Part shown: positions 1 to 12,424 of the stretch, in pieces
Layout of the letters: the number at the start of each line of letters is the position of its first letter
How positions within the stretch are numbered: the first letter of the stretch is position 1
NCBI GenBank assembly: GCA_013397075.1
Contig: VWZS01002669.1
Span: forward strand, 3,568,217 to 3,632,216
DNA from: Rhabdornis inornatus
Taxonomy: Eukaryota; Chordata; Aves; Passeriformes; Rhabdornithidae
Reading direction: 5' to 3'
Length of the DNA stretch: 64,000 nucleotides
Made by a program: the position numbers and the translations under genes
The notes under the pieces: generated by a model
Databases searched by the model: none
The model's input: the letters and a program-made list of their open reading frames with translations, nothing else
Told to the model about the DNA's origin: nothing

Positions 1-795
1 GTCAATTTGTGAGAGAGAAAGAGGAAGAAAACAGTTGCAGGAGCTCTTACAGTAAAGGGGTCTAAGTAAAGCCAGGCTGATTATATGAGAGGAATACTGG
101 CTTTTACTGATAAATACACAGTGTGATTATTTGCTGTAATACAGTCATTTGTAATGTGTCTCTGTGTGTGTGTGATTTTTAATAGTACCGGATGGAATTT
201 ATTTTTTTATCACATTGAGATGTTCACAAATCAGCCACATAAAGTTAAAAATAAAACCGATACCCAGCTTCTTGGTATCTTGATAAAGTTTCCTTCTGGC
301 TTGTATTACCAGAGTGATAATTTCAGAGGAAAAACATCTTCTCTAACTTGTGATCACAGTATCTGTCAAATGGTAGGAAATGAAGAAAACTGCCAGACAG
401 TGTCAGATTTATTAACAGCTCTAAGAAAACCAAAATTAATGCATTTTCTCTTCTTTGATGGGTTGAAATGTCCATGTGCTGTACTTATCTTAATGGACAA
501 GTGAAGGAAGTAGCACTCATCAATTAAGTCTCTCATTAAGCTGACTACAGCTTAATCTGGAGCACATGCAGGAGTACTGTGTGTGTACCAGGCTGTACCC
601 TCAAAGGTGTCATGGTTGTCGTTAAGGAGTGCTCATCCCACAGATGCCAGGAGCAACCTGCTGGACCAGGGAAAAGGCAATCCTATAGGGCAGGGAGTGG
701 GACGGCCATGGAAAAAAACAGGCTGTGCCATTTGTGCCTGGGGAGCTGCTGGCCTGACTTCCATTGGAAAACTGTATTTCCACATGTTGATAACC

Positions 796-822
796 CATTT
801 TCAACCATTTGGGTTGAAAATG
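796..822. repeat. Perfect 11-bp inverted repeat, 5-nt loop
   Basis: The left arm 796-806 (cattttcaacc) is the exact reverse complement of the right arm 812-822 (ggttgaaaatg), with a 5-nt spacer at 807-811. Pairing does not continue outward. It would form a small stem-loop in intronic RNA; no function is inferred. Confidence 0.8.
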
Positions 823-3683
823 CCTATATAGGAGGTGTGCTGAAGCTGAATTTTTATGGAATCAGATAACAACTTGGTTTTTTGGGGGGTGGGCGGTGTA
901 GCTGGAAAGAGAAGATGACAAGGGGTTGTTTTGTCTGTGCAAAAAGTAAAAAGCAGCAGCAAATATTCTTCCAACAAGAATCTATAGTCTTTCCATATGC
1001 TGGAATGGGGTCTTTATATTTTGGAAGGGAACACAGCTTAGTTTTATACCAGACTGTGGCTTTTGCCACCCCTTGAACGGTGACAATTTGACTAAGTTAA
1101 AAGATTTAGAGTACTTCCCACACACATGATAGAAACTTGGCTGCTAACTTCACCAAAAGTACTTGTCCTGAACTGCCAGATTCAATATATGTTTTTCCAG
1201 TCACAGGTTCTGACTGCAGGGATCAGATAGACTCCTGTTGCAGGAATGAAGGATGAGGTAAACAGGGTGTTCAGTGATGATCAGTGTTCCCAGGCCCTAA
1301 CACCCCACCTTCCAGGGAGGAAAAGGGTGGGCTGCTTTGAATGCCATAAAAAGTGCCATGGAGAGGCAGGACAAGAATCAGAACAGAGGAGGGGCTGGAG
1401 CAGCTAGAGGATGGAGAGAATAAAGGGGATGCTGGGCCAGGCCGGAACTGTGGACAATTTGTAGATGCTTCAAAGTAGAGAGAAGTGTACCAATACTGCA
1501 GGTGTGATGCTCTGTTAATGTGTCAGACATGAGTGCCTCATTTGAACCAGTGCCAAAAGAAAGAGGTGTTGTGGGATGTCCCATGCCACCTGCAGCCCCA
1601 TCCTCACTGGCAGCTGCTTTGGGAAGTGCTTCTGGGAGATGGGTCTCAAGGAGTGCTGGAAGGAGACATGCTGACCTAGGTGCATCAAGGGAGGTGTTTC
1701 TGCACTACAGCTGCCTGTGGGACAGAGATCTACTTGTATGGGAAGCCGATAATGGGTGGAAGAAATTGGCATCCTTGGCTGAAAGATAAGGAAGGGAAAG
1801 ACTTCCACCATCAAGATGAGAACAAAGAATTGAGGCAGCAAGACACAAACAGATGGGAAAGGATTGGTAAGGTGTGTCTCTAAACATGGCAATTGAAAGC
1901 ATATGAGAATCATTCTGTAGAGTCAGAGGTGAGCCTGAGCCAGAACACTTGCTTCAGCATTTCTGGGACTCCCAGCCAAACACAGAGAGATAGGTTTGAT
2001 CTTCTTTTCCCAGGCAAAGTGTGCCAAAAAATGGTTCTGTATAGTTTGGAGATTCCATTATTTCATTTTTTCTATTTTAATTTAACATTTTTCAAAGCAG
2101 TTACTGAAAAGGAGTAGGGCTTACCTTCAGTCTTAAACACCTCTGTTCTCCAAGTGGAAAAGCAGGAGTAATTTTCTATCAGAAGTGCAGTGGAGTCACA
2201 GCTGTAAGAAGGAGCTAGAAAAACAATGTACGTCTGTAAGTCCAGGAGGTTCCATTGCCTACATAATGCAAAGCAATAAAGTTACACTGCTAACTTGAGG
2301 CCTCCAAGTTCAGAAATATTTCTCCAAAATGCAGTTGGGCTTATGAAGAGTTCAATTCTGTTTATGCAGAGCTTGTGATGAGAGTGGGTTGAAGGAATGT
2401 GTGCTCCACAGTCTGTGAATGCAAACTATACAACAGTGGTCCCAGGACCCAGCTGCACTGAGGGAAGTGCCTAAGGGGGGAGACTGCTGGAAGGGTAGAT
2501 AGGGGGGCCTTGGAGGCAGCAGAACTTTGCAAAAATCCATCTACCACTTCAGCATCTCTCAGGGTTTTTGTTGAGCAATAACCACAAGCTAAATTTGCAG
2601 TATATAATTCCTGAGAAAAGCCAGTGGTAACTGATGTTTTGATTTTTGAGTGTGTTCCTCAAATCTCAGTTGTAGTTTGGAAATACTGCCCTATCAGAGA
2701 ACCAAAATAAATTTACCTTCAGGGTTGTCCCCACGGTAAGATTGTCATAAAATTTTTAGGCCCATGCACTATTACGGTGTAGAAAACACAGCTACGCCTG
2801 TTTCTTTTGCACATCTGCTAAACATTTCATGTGTCATTTTAGTATACATTCTGGATAAGTGAACTTCAGATCATGGCACTGGAGTTAGGATGTTCTGAAG
2901 AGTGTGTATGGATTATACCCCTCTGCAAGAAGCCCCATGCATTATAAGAGTCATTCGAGCACGCTCAGCAGTGTTTTCACTTTGCTGTGCCTTGCACTCA
3001 CAGCTAACAAAATGAGCTAGAAAAAAATTCACTTGTTGTCTTTGCTTTTCTTTAGCTTGTAGTTGGAGCGTTAAATGCTTTCTGTGTAAGGGTTACATGC
3101 TTCACCTTGCATGTGCCAGTGGCTTAATAAGAGCATCTGCTGTCTTTCTGTAGCAAATCTGATGATTTTTCTATGCACATATATTTAGTTGTACATATAA
3201 ATAGAATCCAGGCACTGTTAGATGCATATGAAAGTGAACGTCAGATTGAAATGGTAACATATGAGGTTTTCTGCAGTTCCATTTATGAAGTATCGAGTTA
3301 AAAACAAAGCTGTGAAGTAGCCAGAAAACTTTTTATTTCTGCAGCTAAAGGCATATGCTTGTACAGCCTAACCTAATTAGGTCTCCGATATGTTCTTAGA
3401 ATGGTCAGTATTTCACGTGTTACATCGTTGTCTGCGAGCTTTTTTTTCATTGTGGTTGGGCTTTTACATAGCAGAAAGTAGGAAAGCACTGCTCCAGATG
3501 TCTGGCTCCTTTCACCAACTTTGTTGCTGTCTACAGCAAAATTTGAGTTTTAACTCTACAGAGCAAATTCCCTTTGAATCTTTGGATACCCTTAAACAGT
3601 ATAGTACTGGAGTATGTGTAAATGTCTACAAAGTACAGTGATTGGAGTGGCTGGTTTAAGAGGAGCTATAAAATGGTTCCAGC

Positions 3684-3721
3684 TGGAGTGCATTCTTGAG
3701 GTAAGCTCGAAATGCACTCCA
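3684..3721 (+). repeat. 38-nt stem-loop, 11-bp perfect outer arms
   Basis: The arms tggagtgcatt (3684-3694) and aatgcactcca (3711-3721) are exact reverse complements. After a bulged c at 3695, positions 3696-3700 pair with 3706-3710, including one G-U pair, leaving a 5-nt loop. The hairpin is compact and shorter than a typical miRNA precursor. Confidence 0.75.
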
Positions 3722-5261
3722 AATTGTCAGCACACTACTCAGAAAAAACACAAGAAACAAATCATCTTTAGTGTGCTTTGCTTCCCTTAATGCACATAAG
3801 GATAGTGTAAGTGGAAGCTGGTCAATTTTCAACAGTTTGTGTAAAATTGTCCCTAGGTTTTGCTTCTGTACTTCAGCCTTTGTGAATAAATGCATCACAC
3901 AGGCTTATAAGTATACCTGTGTGTATTTCTGTGGTCATAATGCCGTCTATATTTCAATAAGTATTGTGTATCTGCCCATTAATATTTATATGGAACAGAG
4001 GGCTTTGGTTCTTGAAATTTTTAATAAACATTGGTGGTGTTACTAGTTTATACAGAGCATTCAATATGCTCCATCAAAATGGCAGCTCTAATTAGGTTCC
4101 TTGAATTAGCTAATGGATTTTGAGAAAGATAGCTTACAAAGCTCTTACAGCTGTCCAAGATATTCCTGCCATGGCAGAAAGACAAAAGGCCGCTGGAAGC
4201 TACAGATTTGAAAGCGTTAGAAACGTGGCTGACAGTTAAAAAAGATAAATTACATTTGTATTTTTTCCTGTAAAAGTCTTAACACTGGATTAATGTTACT
4301 CTTATAGTGACCATTTATTAAAAACACCCAAAAAAAGCCAACTTTATGGTAAGGATATGTTTTGGCTCTGGGAGCTGTGCTTTTCCCTGATGCTTTGCAC
4401 ATGATGTGAATTCTTTTTCATTTTTGAAGTGTAAGCTATATATGTCACAGAATTACAGACACAGAGAACTTTTTTTTTTAGTTGTGGTTGAGTTGTCTAC
4501 CTCCTCTCTTGCTAGGCCAGGTATTAAAAAAGCAAACCATATAGAGGATTAGTTGCTGCCACTCTGCCAGTGGCATAGATTGGCACATATATAATGAAGA
4601 GCAGATGATACAGTCTCTAGTGTGAAACTAGGAGAAGTAATTTCTGAGAGAAAATGGATAGTTTCTCTGGGCTTTGAAATTTTCAACAAAATATGTTTTA
4701 GAACATGGGCAGTGGCATCTCCTGTGAGGGGATTCTTACATCCTCAATTCTTCTCTCACAAGGGAGTGCAGAAGTGAAGACTGCACTGAATAGTCACCTT
4801 CTTTCCCTCCTGGTTTTGCTTTGTGTGTGGTAAAGAGAATTCCTGAGGGACTCCTGAGTGGCTAATTCATTGGAAGTTTGTAAAGGAGTTATTATATCAG
4901 CTTTAGTGATAAGTTTAATAAACGGTAGTGCAAAAAGCAATAGCCTGTAAGTGAAAAAAACCTAGCTGCCAGTTCCAGGCAGATGTGATAGTCCTTAAGA
5001 AATAGAGTTACATTTCTACACTGGAGTTTAGCATTCAGCATTTGCTTTGTTGGATTGTTAAAGCTGCTGTAAATGGAGTTTGGAGGGCTGAAAATCTGCT
5101 CTGTGTTGATGTGACCTATCTATTGTAAATATGCCAGCTGCTTTACATCAGTAAAGTAAAATACCCTCTCCCAAGCTGTGTTGTAATACAAAGTGCCAAA
5201 AAAGGCAATTTAAGTACTTTGCCGCGTAAATCCAGATGAAATTACCTTGGAGAGAAGGCCT

Positions 5262-5313
5262 TCAATTATGCCTCACACGTGACTTCTACGTGATGGATAA
5301 AAGGCATAATTGA
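5262..5313. repeat. Inverted repeat enclosing a CACGTG E-box
   Basis: The outer arms tcaattatgcct (5262-5273) and aggcataattga (5302-5313) are perfect 12-bp complements. Inside, cacgt (5276-5280) can pair with acgtg (5288-5292). The hexamer CACGTG lies at 5276-5281, the class of E-box bound by USF/MITF/MYC-type bHLH-zip factors. Whether the site is used is unknown. Confidence 0.7.
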
Positions 5314-8300
5314 TATCATCTTTAGTGAAGAAACCAGAAACTGTTACATTGTCTAGAGGCTACTGAAAATACCAGGAAAATCTGTTTTTCATTATTTTCA
5401 TTGTGTATTGTTTATAGAGAGTTTGGTTGTTGTCAGCAGCCGAGTCCCTAATCTCCCTGCTTTCCTAGCCCTTTGGAGACAAGTGCACATCTCACATCAA
5501 CAAGGCAGCAGTAAACTGGTCCCATGCCAGAAACAGACATTGCCATTAACCAGCCTGAACTGGAAAGGCATCTTTTTTTATTATTAGTTAAGATCTGGTG
5601 ATTGCCTTCTTTGATGAGGCATAATACATTGAGCAGAGAAAAGGGAAAAAATTACCTTTCTTTGAAATAAAGATGACAATCTGGCTACAAAAAAGAAAAT
5701 GTCTGCCTTTTTCTTTTTCCTTTATACTTGATTGCAAATAATGTGTTTCTATTAGAGTAGCATATATCATATCTGCTTACAGTGAAGTTAAACCTCAGTG
5801 TGCCAATTTTGTTTCCATAAAACAACAGATTAGGCTATACCTCCCATTATTCCTGGCCAGCTGTAGTCAACTATAAGTTATAAAGGAGAGTAATGGAGAA
5901 GAGAAGTGGCTGATTTGAAAAGATGATGCTCATTTGAATGTCTAGGCTGTCTGCCATGACAAACAGGAAAAGGTGTTGTATGTCATGTGGAGGGAGGGAA
6001 ACATAAAAGGTTGCCTTGTGTCAAGCCACTGAGAGATATTTTATAAACAATTTGGAAAAACTGAAAGTGATACAAATCTGTTGGTCTCAATCTTCGAATG
6101 GTTCTTTTGAGGCTTCTGTAAACATATTGTGAGCTATTTGGGGAAAGAAAAGGTTAATGACATTGCTAATTCGTATCATGCAAGGTTCTCTTTCCTTCTT
6201 TCTTCCTAATGAGTCTGTAGGAACCTGAGAATATCATCTTCTCTCTTTCCACTAAGCTCCTAATGTCAAGAGGTCAGTAGTGATGTTACAGGGTCAATAG
6301 GACTCAATTTACGTCCAGACAAATGGTGGTCATGTGCTGCCCTAGGAGGCTTTGACCTTTTGGACAGAAGTGGTTGTACTGCTTTTATGTTCACCTAAAG
6401 AATTGAAAGGTGACAGCCTATGTTCCACTGAAGCACACTTAGGAGTTTTTAAAATATTATAAAACAGATTAAAATTTGGGGACTTTAATATACAGGTTCA
6501 ACTAAGTGTAAATAGCTTCTTCAGTGTAATTTGTTTTTCTGCAGTTTGTTTATGATTCTTTATATGTGTTTACCTGCCTAGAGAGAAACACATCCATCTA
6601 GTGTTTTTCACATCAGTCCATCTATGCAGTCCTGCCTAAATGGAACAGGGCTCAAAGTCTACCTGCCAGTCACTTTGCACAAGAGTCCAAATCGAGTGTC
6701 CTCGTAGAGCCCCTCTCCATTGAGAAAGACAGTAGCTGTGTATACATCAAGTATGTTCCTGCCCAGAGCAAGAAAGCAGGTGCTGTGGAGAACAAAAAAG
6801 CCATATGCACGGTTCCAGTTCCTAGATGTCATTCTTAGTGTGGGGTGTGTGTAGCCAAAACCCAGGCTGGCTTTGGCTGAGCATCAAAGGTGATTCCTGA
6901 ACCAACAAGGCGTTTCTGACAAGTCTTTCCTTGCAATACCATTTCCTTACTCAAGTGCATATGAAACAACAAATGCTGATCTCTCTCTAAAATCTCTTTC
7001 TCTTGGTGGTCACAGAGATGAAAGCTGAATTACAGAATTATATTCTTACTGTTGATTTTCTTTTTATCACTTCCCACCGTTCTTTTTATTCCTTCTTACT
7101 ATTGAAGTTGCAAAAATATCTTCATAAAGAAATGTAATACTTCAGGGTAGAAATGCAATGGTGGATCTGAAAGAGAAACTTACTCAAATATTTATTTGTT
7201 ATAACTTCAAAATGGAAGTTTTATCGTAAGTGAAAGATACTCTTACATGCTCTGTTGGATGCCCTTATACTGTGTATCTTTGTAGACCACTGTGTTCCTT
7301 TCAGTATGTAAAATTAGTTTTGTTTTTTAGCAGATTGTGAATGGAATATTGTCCATTCTCTAGAGTCTGTGAATCACGTTTTGTCTTGGATTTGTTTGTT
7401 AATGGAAAATTCTCTAAAAGAATAATTTTCCTTTTTCTTCTTTTTTGTTTGCTTGTTTTGTTTTATTTTAACTTGGAAGCACCAGTTGTTTGCCTAGGGG
7501 ACTGACAGTCAGCTGGATAAAATCAGTGTTTGAAAGAAGTGGCTGGCTAAAAAGCCCTGTGCAATATTAATGTCTTTAGGAAAACCACTGGAAACAAAAT
7601 GTTTATTGCCTCTTTAAATATATGTTTATATATAGCTTTAAGTGGTTCATCTTACTTCGTATGTGCAACACTTGTTTTTAATTTTGTGTTATCAAGAAAG
7701 CTGTAGTAAGAAGTCACTAATTTAAAAAATGTCATTTGAACTTGAGTGATGGAAATCCAGATCAGCAACTCAGAGGAAGAACACAGAGGAGATTTTACTG
7801 GGCAAAACTTGAGCCATACGTATTAAATACTGATTATGATGTTTCGATTCTTTGAAAAGAAACCCTAGTCTGTCATATTGAATATATAATATTATTGCTA
7901 TGGTGCTTGTTCATCTCTCTCTTCAGAGATGATGGGGTGAAATTTCCCAGTGATATTTTACATAATGCCAGAGAGCTTGAAGCCCAGTCTCTGCTGCATT
8001 ATGGTTCCCCTTTTGTCTTGGGCTGTCTGTTCCAGCTGTATTGGCTGAGAGGCTGTTTTGAAGCTGGTGCCTCGCACTGGCAGTGGGCAAGGTGGGCCCT
8101 GCGTGGTGCTTCTGACAGGGGCAGGCACAGGGAGGGGAGGGTCATTTCTGGCCATTGGTTATCCAGTTGGTGGTACAGCCACAGCAGCTGGGCTAGAACG
8201 ATCGTGTTGGTTCAAATGATAGCACAGACTTGTTCTTCTCCTTCTCCCAAGCCAGAAGAAGTCCTTATTCTCCCAGTAAGTACTGTATTTAACAAAACTA

Positions 8301-8352
8301 CAGAATGACTGACAGGAATGTGCTTTTTCCTCTTGTGAGTGTTCACATGTTT

Positions 8353-8423
8353 GTTGGGTTTTTTCCTATTAAGCAAAAAAACAAAAAAAAAAAACCCAAC
8401 CAAAAAACAAAAACAAACAAAAA
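8353..8423. repeat. A-rich low-complexity tract with GTTGGG/CCCAAC ends
   Basis: An A-rich, AAAAC-like tract spans about 8375-8423. The 12-mer gttgggtttttt at 8353-8364 is the reverse complement of 8389-8400. This could be a degenerate retroposon tail or plain low complexity; no element body was recognised. Confidence 0.7.
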
Positions 8424-11400
8424 TCCACCTTGCAGTGTGTGGAGCTTATTGGAAGAACTACTGAACTTCTCTTAAGTTTTTTTACGGCTTGGGATTTTGG
8501 ACATGGCTGCTACTATTGTTTGAAATCATCACCTGAGTCTTCACAACTCTTTTTGAAGTTTCTCAGAGATTTATTCCTACACACAGACATTATTTTAGAA
8601 CTTCCCAGTGTCAGCTGCTTCTGAGTAAGTCTCCTTATATGTAGCACAATTTCAGGAAATCATTCTGAAAACAACTGGAAAATGCTGAGTGAATGGTTCT
8701 CTCACGGTCTTGTGACAGAGTGAAGTCAGTGAGTACATTAAATTTTGGATCCTGGGAACATGTGATTGTGCAGGGAATGGTAAATGCGTTGTTGCATGGT
8801 TCTCTGAAGAACGTGTAGCACAGCTTCAGAGCCATGTCAGGGAAGCAAGGGTGCACAAAATTGTACATATGATGAGGACTCTAATGTTTATATCTCCTCA
8901 AGGAGAGAGCACTGCATTAAATGTAAAGCTACTGTAAAAGAAATCTGTCTGCTGTACTTACCAGGCTTGCTGAAAAGCTTCAGTAAGTGTCCTTAATATA
9001 AGCTGACTTTGATTGGAGTATTGTTTTTCTGTTTCTTCTGTAAGCTCAGGTTCCTTTTCAGTATAAATAGTCATGCATCTGAAACATTTGAACTGGTATT
9101 CATCTGCTGTTTCCCTGTCTGAGAACCGCTATCTGATCAAACCAATATTTTTTAATTATGTATTTATAGGCAGATGGGAGAATAGTTTACAGTCAATGTA
9201 TGATCTTCTCTGCAAATCTGGGAATATTGTGTTGGGTTTTTTTTTAATATTGCCTTATCAGTTTCCTTTTTTTATTACTGATGACTTCATTCTGTTTGAA
9301 TTCAATGCTTCAGTTTCTTTGGGGTAAACTAATAGATTATGTATGCGATATTTGCACAGTGCTGATTGAATTCATCTGGTGAGTTTGAATGTGGTTCATA
9401 TATTCACATAATTGTCAGGAGCCAAGTTGAAATTCAGAACTGTTTCATGAGCATTGCACAGGGCATCGTATTTATCTCACTTTACTCAGGAGTGGGTAAA
9501 ACTTCTATGGTAAGCTAGAATGCAGTTCTTTCAAAAGCCAATGTCTTTTACATTTGTGCCTATAACCTGGTGGAGAAAAAACAATTGTGGAGCTTTAACT
9601 GTATCCTGAAAATATGAAGCAGATATACTGACCAACCCTCTTTCTACCTGTTCCCTTCAGTTTTCTAGCAAATTCTCAACCTGCTGGCCATTTTTGACCA
9701 GACTTGACTGGTGACTTGATGTTTGAGAGATACTGGAACACAAAGTTTCACTAAGTGCAAATAAGCAGCCTGTTAGAGAGGCCTGGATGAATGCTTTTGC
9801 TGGGGGGAAACACTGCAGTGTGAACCATTATCAGAGACGAGAGAACCCACAGGAGAGAAGCACGGAAATCAGACTTCACGGAGCTGCTTGTTTCCACAGA
9901 GATTATGCTTGTGTTTTCACACTAATCCAGATGGATAACTTTCCATGTGCTGCTATCTTTCATTCAAATGTTCCTACTCATTCTCATGGTTAGGGCTTGT
10001 AGTTTAATACCCCGTGGCAGAGGTTTGCCAAAGCAAAATCTGTTAGGCCCTGTCTTGTAATACATATCATTAGCTTGAACGCTGCAGCACCACTTCCACT
10101 CACTGGCTTAAAGGGTTTGAGCAGAAGGAAGTTCACCTACAGGAGATCTACAATCAGTGGAGCACAGGCTCCTGACTGTCTTAAAATATATCAATCTCAG
10201 ATTTAATTTTAAAAGCCGGGGCCGGGGGGGAGCCAATGTGGGTGGTATTTTCAGATTGCCTCTTCAACCAAAGTACCTGGTGGTAAAAAGTGGGTTAGAC
10301 CACTGGTGACAGTTTGCAGAGAGTTGCAGGGAGTCAGATTGGCTGGAATCAAACTAGACCTATTGCCTATATTTCAGTGTTTCCCTCTTAGCTAGTGCTG
10401 CTTTGAGCAATGTTGTTGGCAAAGCAACAGGGACAGTATTTTGGGCCTTATCTTATGTTAGCAGCCCTCATTAAGCACTTTATCTGTACTCACAAGTAAT
10501 GTCAGGGGATTTCACAGGTGTTGTACTGCTCATGAGCTATGGACCAAGCTTCACTGTTCTAAGTGATAGTCCTCATTAGCTAGACCCCAGTTTCAGTGTT
10601 TTGCAAACTGGAAATGGTTCTCCACTATTTGCCAAGAATTCATGCAAGGAACAGAGGCATTTATCTGTGGAAGGAATAAAGGTGAAGAGGGAATATACTT
10701 TTTTTTCCCCTCAGTAGTCCACAGAGTTTGTGCAAGCTTTCTGCACTGTCTTGGCAGATCATGAGAAAAATTTCATGTGCTCTGGAAGATTTCAGTAAGT
10801 CAGCCAGAGAAGCTTGAAACCTCTGGGACTTTGTAGAGTGGATGGATAACTTAGGCTTCAGGAAAGGAAGTCGTTGGATTTTTCATGGAAACATACTGAT
10901 TCTGCAAGTAACCATTTCCAATCCTAACTGCATATTCAGTTGCATTTGCAGCCTACATGGAATTTCTCTAAATTGGTAGTTCATTTCCAAGCAGTCTAGA
11001 TTGCTGATGCGTACTAGAAACTAAGTATTATTGAACTGATGGATTTATGTACAATATTTTGTATGTGCTGTCCAAATTCAGTTTGCTATGCAAAATCCTA
11101 TAAAGGGCTTTCCTAGATTCTGGCATACTCATAGTGGAGCATGAAGTAGCAAGATGCTCCACTGAGTCTGTGCTCGTGTGAACAAATCTCTGTAGTCCAC
11201 TGATGGTGAGGCAGAGTTAAGGTTGTAGATTAACAGAATATATGGTGATGTGCTGCAATAACAATGGTTTGAGTTTAGGAGCAGCCACAAATTAATTGTA
11301 TAATTAATAATTCCCTGTGAGTGCCAGTAAATGCTACTTAGCCATACAGTCAGTACTCACCCCAGTGCTGACTACAGCATGTCTGGAAATAGCTGCAGGA

Positions 11401-11930
11401 AGCTTTTAATTTATTAATTTTAAATATGACCAAAGTTTTTTTGAATTCTTAGCCATTTTCAGGATTTTATGTAATACTTCCTGGTTATAGCTTGAGCTTC
11501 CACAGTTGTACAAGCCCAGCTGTAAGGTTTAAGAAGGCTCACTATGGTCAAAACCCAAAGAAAGGCATGTGTTTAACATGATAAACTAAGCAACTCCACT
11601 GGATTTACCAGAGCAGTTTGTGGTGTGTGCAGTTCTCCATACAAGTGAGTCTTTGTGGATTACTAAGTGGATTACTGTATAATTACCACTTTAAAAAGAT
11701 GGTGTCAAAATTTAATAGTGCGCTTTCCCATCTCTGTTGCCTCCCCTGGATTTTCATGGTTGATGTTTGAGTTCTTTGTATACTTGGGAGGGAGTTTGAG
11801 TTTTTTATGAGACAAAACTTTTCTGTGTTTCTCTGTGAATAATAGTTTATTCTTTATCTAGAACATATGCAATTTTAGGGAAATTCCACATTTAGCATGG
11901 GAGCAAAAGAAAACATTTTTTGTCAGCTTA

Positions 11931-11951
11931 TCATCATCATCATTATTATTA
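11931..11951. repeat. Short (TCA/TTA)n trinucleotide repeat
   Basis: Four ATC/CAT units followed by ATT units form a 21-bp trinucleotide run. It is a simple microsatellite about 340 bp upstream of exon A, well clear of the splice acceptor. Confidence 0.85.
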
Positions 11952-12288
11952 AAATATGATAGTCATTTATAGCTGCTCACTGGAATGTTAAAAGTTTTCT
12001 TGTGCTCCCCCATCTGTCTGCATCCATCTGCTGTCTCTTGTCTTGTACTGGAATTTTTAAGTTCTTTGGACAGGGATAGCCTTTTTTAAAAACAGGGATC
12101 AAGTTTACAATTAGCAGCTTTGTCAATACACAAAAGCAAAAATAAGGTTGATATGGGCCAGTGGGAACGATGCAAATCAGGAAAATCAAACACAATCCCT
12201 TTGTCTCGGGTCTGGCAATTCTCTGTGTGTACCTGGTGTCAGACATGTGTGTTCATAGGAGTTTTATTGAGCTCTTTTTTCCCCTCAG

Positions 12289-12424
12289 TGGCTGCACAGG
12301 TGGTGGGAATGCTGATCGTATCCAGAGGCTGAGGAAGGAGTACCACCAGGCCAGGAGGGAGGGCTTGCCTTTCTATGAGGACGACGAGGGAAGGATGCAG
12401 CTCTCTGACTACGACCAGCGCTGG
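12289..12424 (+). CDS. PARD3B: PARD3B coding exon A (third from last)
   Basis: This internal exon of the Par-3-like polarity scaffold encodes 45 full codons plus the last base of a split codon (probably Ser). The acceptor is a T/C-rich tract ending cccctcag at 12288. The donor is TGG|gtaggt, leaving the exon end in phase 0. The protein begins GCTGGGNADRIQ, continues with a basic helical stretch (RLRKEYHQARREG), then an acidic patch (YEDDEGR), and ends DYDQRW. As I recall it, the human PARD3B tail has closely similar text (DRIQKLRKEYYQARREG, EDDEGR). It lies C-terminal to the PDZ domains, which are encoded upstream of the window. PARD3B is a junction-associated polarity protein related to PARD3. 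Reading through the donor meets a stop at 12470-12472, so intron retention would truncate the protein. Confidence 0.93.

Larger units (their letters stand above)
1..12288 (+). other. PARD3B: PARD3B intron (3' part), upstream of exon A
   Basis: This is non-coding sequence ending in the acceptor of the first recognisable exon. I searched for the preceding PARD3B coding segment, which in human holds a YAKVNKPYHP-like stretch, and did not see it, so that exon lies upstream of the window. The region is AT-rich with scattered T-rich and A-rich runs. It also contains three short hairpin-forming inverted repeats, listed separately at 796-822, 3684-3721 and 5262-5313. Open frames here are at most about 140 codons and none resembles a protein I know. 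I see no tRNA, rRNA or recognisable transposon. Confidence 0.8.
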
